DNA of 64,000 nt from Apteryx mantelli. Its lineage: Eukaryota; Chordata; Aves; Apterygiformes; Apterygidae. Shown here piece after piece: positions 61,407-64,000 of the stretch. The notes under the pieces were generated by a model that saw only the letters and a program-made list of their open reading frames with translations, did no database searches and had not been told where the DNA came from. Each line of letters opens with the position of its first letter. Positions within the stretch are counted from its first letter, which is position 1. The stretch lies in the NCBI RefSeq assembly GCF_036417845.1, contig NC_090020.1, positions 40,780,425 to 40,844,424 of the forward strand. The letters run 5' to 3'. Made by a program: the position numbers and the translations under genes.

Positions 61407-63455
61407 GTGAGTATCACAGAAGCGCTCCCTTCTTTGTTTTAGGGCCTTTGAAGGTAGGTGTTGCTAGGTCCTCGTCTAAGGCAGTTTGTTCTGAAAGCAG
61501 TCTGGATGTGTGCTTTCCTTACGGAAAGTATGGTCAAGCGTGATGCTGTTCTAGTGCAACATCGACGATTCCCATCTTTCTGCGGTGATGTACAGTGTTA
61601 CCACGTGGAGGGCCTTATCCCTGGCTGATAAAGAGCCCAGGAAAATGTCTAAAGACAGCCTGCACACTCAGCTGCTCTAAAGCTTTTCTCATGTTTAAAA
61701 CAGCTGAAGAAAGGTTGGGAGGCAGATCAGGGCGTATTGAGCTGTCCTGAACAGTCAAGTAATCTGTCATGATCCAGCCATAACTTCTCTGCCTCTAGAA
61801 CAAGATCCATTAACACTAGCAGAAGTAGGTGGAGAAAATATAGCAAAGCCAGCATAGCTACCCAAATTGCAGCCTTTCCAATGCAATAGCAGTTTGAAGT
61901 ACCTTAGACTGCAGATTGGTCTTTTGCCTGTTGCCATCTGATACTTTTGGGATCTTCAGAGGTGCTACGGCCATTCTATCTTCCTACTGTGCTAGAGGTA
62001 AGGCTCCTTGAGAAACTGCGCCAAGCACTTCCTTCAGGCCATGAATACATCCTTGGATTTTTATGTAGTTCCCTCTGATGGGGCTACAAAACAGGGCAGG
62101 AGCCTTCTTTCATCATCCCTTCTGACTCCTGAGCACAGGCCTCTGAGCACAGTGCACTGCTTCTATCAGAGCCTACTTGGGGCCTGAGGCTGGTAGGCAA
62201 AACAGCCATGCAGAAGCTGCTCTTTCAAGCAGAAAATAGAATATTTTACTGCCTCAGTAAACTGCAACAGGGTTGCCCAAGAGACTCACAGCCTTTTGTC
62301 TTTGTAGGAGAGGAAGAAAAGGCAGCTGCTGCACTTTGCAGAGCTAAATCTGAAGCCTGAAAAAATAGGCTGCTGAAGGGAAGCAGATTTAATTCCAGCT
62401 GGGACAAGCAAAGGAACCCATCAGGAGTCAAATAACAACCATTTAAATGACTTCCTATGCTTGTAGCCCAAGAGATGACAGAGGGGGCTTGAAAAGTGTT
62501 AATGCTCTTGTCAGGAAAGTCAGAACTAGGCTCTATGTCTATGGGAGTAAACATGACTAACAGAACAAGTCTTTCTTTTCCATATGAGAGGTAACAGTTA
62601 AATCAAATATTGAGAGAGCACTGTATAGAACTGAAACATGGAAAACTCATGGTTGCCAGTTCTACTTCTTGTTTTTATTTTTGCTAAGTTATAGGGAATA
62701 TAAATCTCATTGGATACTGAGATGAGTCAGGTGCTGACGTAGGCTACTTAGGAAATGTCCTACCCTCTGTTGTTTTTTTTTATAGCAGCTGATTTGTGTA
62801 TTTCAGTGTGTCTTTTAGCAAATGAACCAACTACATTGTGTCAGACTAAAATTATCAAAATTGTGGAACTTATGATAATTTCGATTTCACTGTTTCATAT
62901 TTGTGAGAGTATAAGCGTAAAAGAAGAGTGAAGCTTAGAGAAAATGCTTCTATAACATAACTACTTAGAGGTACAAACAAAAAAAGGCATACTTCAAATG
63001 CAGTAAGGTATTCTGTAATGACAAGGGAGCAGATTGCTACTACATATTCTTTCTGTTGTAATACAATACAAAATATATGCATGTTTATAGCAAAAGTGAG
63101 AAAAAACAATAAACATTTCTACCCTTATTTTCAAGATATGCAGTCTGCAACTCAAAAAGTTGTTTCAACCACATGCTGCTTGCATAAAATGATATGGTCA
63201 CCATGAAATATGGGATTTTCAAAAGCTATTTTCATGGTCTGTGGTAGTCAAAAAGCACTTGATCATGTCCTTAAGTGGGAACCAAAAGTTAGGTCAATGC
63301 TGATGGTTTCTGAGAGTTTCATCTTATGAGGTAATTGACATGCTCAGTCACAATAACTGCTCCCACAGTAAAAGCAAGCAATTGCATATTTAGTGTTTCA
63401 ACCTACCAGGCTCTTGTTTTCACAACGATCCCTCTGTTAAGAATTAAACACTTAC

Positions 63456-63625
63456 TCCTTCAGTTGCTTAGTTAGCTTCACAACCTGCGAGGCCAATGAC
63501 ATGCAAGTTTCCACAACCACTAAGTAGCGGGAACACATGGTGTGCCCGTGTCGCTCAGCACTTTGTGAGGGTTTCTCTCCTGCATGATTTTGCATAGTGA
63601 CATTTGCTCCATATTCAACCAACGT
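63456..63625 (-). CDS. SNCAIP: SNCAIP (synphilin-1) internal exon: last ankyrin unit and start of coiled coil
   Basis: This exon encodes 56 full codons plus 2 nt. It begins TLVEYGANVTMQNHAGEK, a typical ankyrin-repeat helix and turn, and ends in LASQVVKLTKQLK plus a split Glu codon, the first half of the coiled coil. The sequence is nearly identical to the middle of vertebrate synphilin-1. The acceptor is TTTACAG before ACG (phase 0) and the donor is GTAAGTG after GA (phase 2). The two bases left over join the first base of the exon at 57349 to make Glu, giving the KEQTVERV run known from the human protein. Synphilin-1 is a cytosolic, neuron-enriched adaptor that binds alpha-synuclein and is a substrate of parkin, SIAH and dorfin ubiquitin ligases; the ankyrin and coiled-coil region mediates such contacts (family knowledge). 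The reading frame closes at a TAA inside the donor, as expected for an exon. Upstream exons are beyond the window. Confidence 0.95.
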
Positions 63626-64000
63626 CTGTAAAGACACAGAAGGAAACACACAGAGCTGTAAACGTAAATCTCTGCTGTGATTTTTCGTCTACAACACGAA
63701 CTGCTGGGCCCAGAGCACTCCTGAATAAAATGTTTGAAAACATTGGTCCAAGCTGACCATTTTTAAAACTCAATCACCCTGACAAGTCTGCATGCAGCCA
63801 GAACTCCCAACGTACACTACCAAAAAATCTGTCGCTGAGGTCCAAGGCTAGCACAGCAGAGTGTGCTGTTCTTTCAGATGATTATTAAAAACTGTATTTT
63901 TCCTTCCTCTGCCTTCTGTGTTCCACTTTAATTAAGGCATTTTCTGCTAACTTGTTGTGTAGCATAGCCTGACTTGTACCATTCATACTGTGATGGGGAC
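63626..64000 (-). other. SNCAIP: 3' part of the next upstream SNCAIP intron
   Basis: The acceptor tract (TTCTGTGTCTTTACAG) ends at 63626. No coding exon with homology to synphilin-1 is visible from there to the right edge, so the preceding ankyrin exons lie outside the window. Confidence 0.8.

Larger units (their letters stand above)
57350..63455 (-). other. SNCAIP: SNCAIP intron (6,106 bp)
   Basis: Bounded by donor GTAAGTG and acceptor TTTTCTTGCAG. It holds a TG/AC/TA microsatellite cluster (59489-59590), a truncated CR1 copy (59787-59987), a possible antisense exon (61321-61406), and a less AT-rich block at about 61000-62560 that I could not assign. Confidence 0.9.

Noticed and set aside
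63626..63649. ATG just upstream of the ankyrin exon as a start codon
   Set aside because: It lies in the acceptor tract (intron); the exon starts at ACG 63625 in phase 0.
1..64000. CRISPR array, bacterial operon, tRNA or rRNA gene
   Set aside because: No regularly spaced repeats, no Shine-Dalgarno-led gene runs and no cloverleaf or rRNA core recognised; the DNA is vertebrate.

Overview
The window is vertebrate nuclear DNA, almost certainly from a bird. The evidence is the repeat content: CR1 LINE pieces in three age classes, including one with the avian CR1 3' end (GAATCACA 8-mer tail, then GGTTGGAAGGGACC) at 59787-59987. No Alu or L1 sequence was recognised, the base composition is AT-rich, and coding exons are short and separated by kilobase introns. 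There is no bacterial, plasmid or phage content, and no CRISPR array, operon or tRNA/rRNA gene was found.

The only protein-coding gene I can firmly name is SNCAIP (synphilin-1, the alpha-synuclein-interacting protein). It lies on the minus strand at the right end. Its last three coding exons are present: 63456-63625 (170 nt, last ankyrin unit and start of the coiled coil), 57257-57349 (93 nt, rest of the coiled coil) and 53654-54776 (373 codons plus stop, the Ser-rich C-terminal tail). Splice sites and phases join exactly (2/2 and 2/2), giving 461 C-terminal residues. The introns are 2,480 and 6,106 bp, and upstream exons lie beyond the right edge. The 3' UTR runs left of 53654; the first AATAAA is at 52894-52899.

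Everything left of the 3' UTR (about 52.8 kb) is intergenic, or at most non-coding transcription. It holds a CR1 ORF2 piece with an open frame at the left edge (1-577), a decayed antisense reverse-transcriptase relic (about 8210-8860), an old CR1 3' piece (41125-41560), five MIR-like SINE cores, microsatellites, several short tandem duplications and a 19-G run (31253-31271). Two AT-rich blocks dense in POU and homeodomain-type motifs (14285-14490 and 18330-18460) look like candidate enhancers.

The observations most worth a second look are four. First, the SNCAIP tail continues past the point where the mammalian protein ends, with a GTGAGT donor-like site exactly there. Second, a 90-nt exon-like segment at 10580-10669 has good splice signals and one open frame. 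Third, a CpG-dense island at 50440-50790 carries a possible short first exon. Fourth, a possible antisense exon (61321-61406) sits inside a SNCAIP intron. I found no convincing wholly new system. Repeat and gene family assignments come from recognition of sequence, not from a database search.
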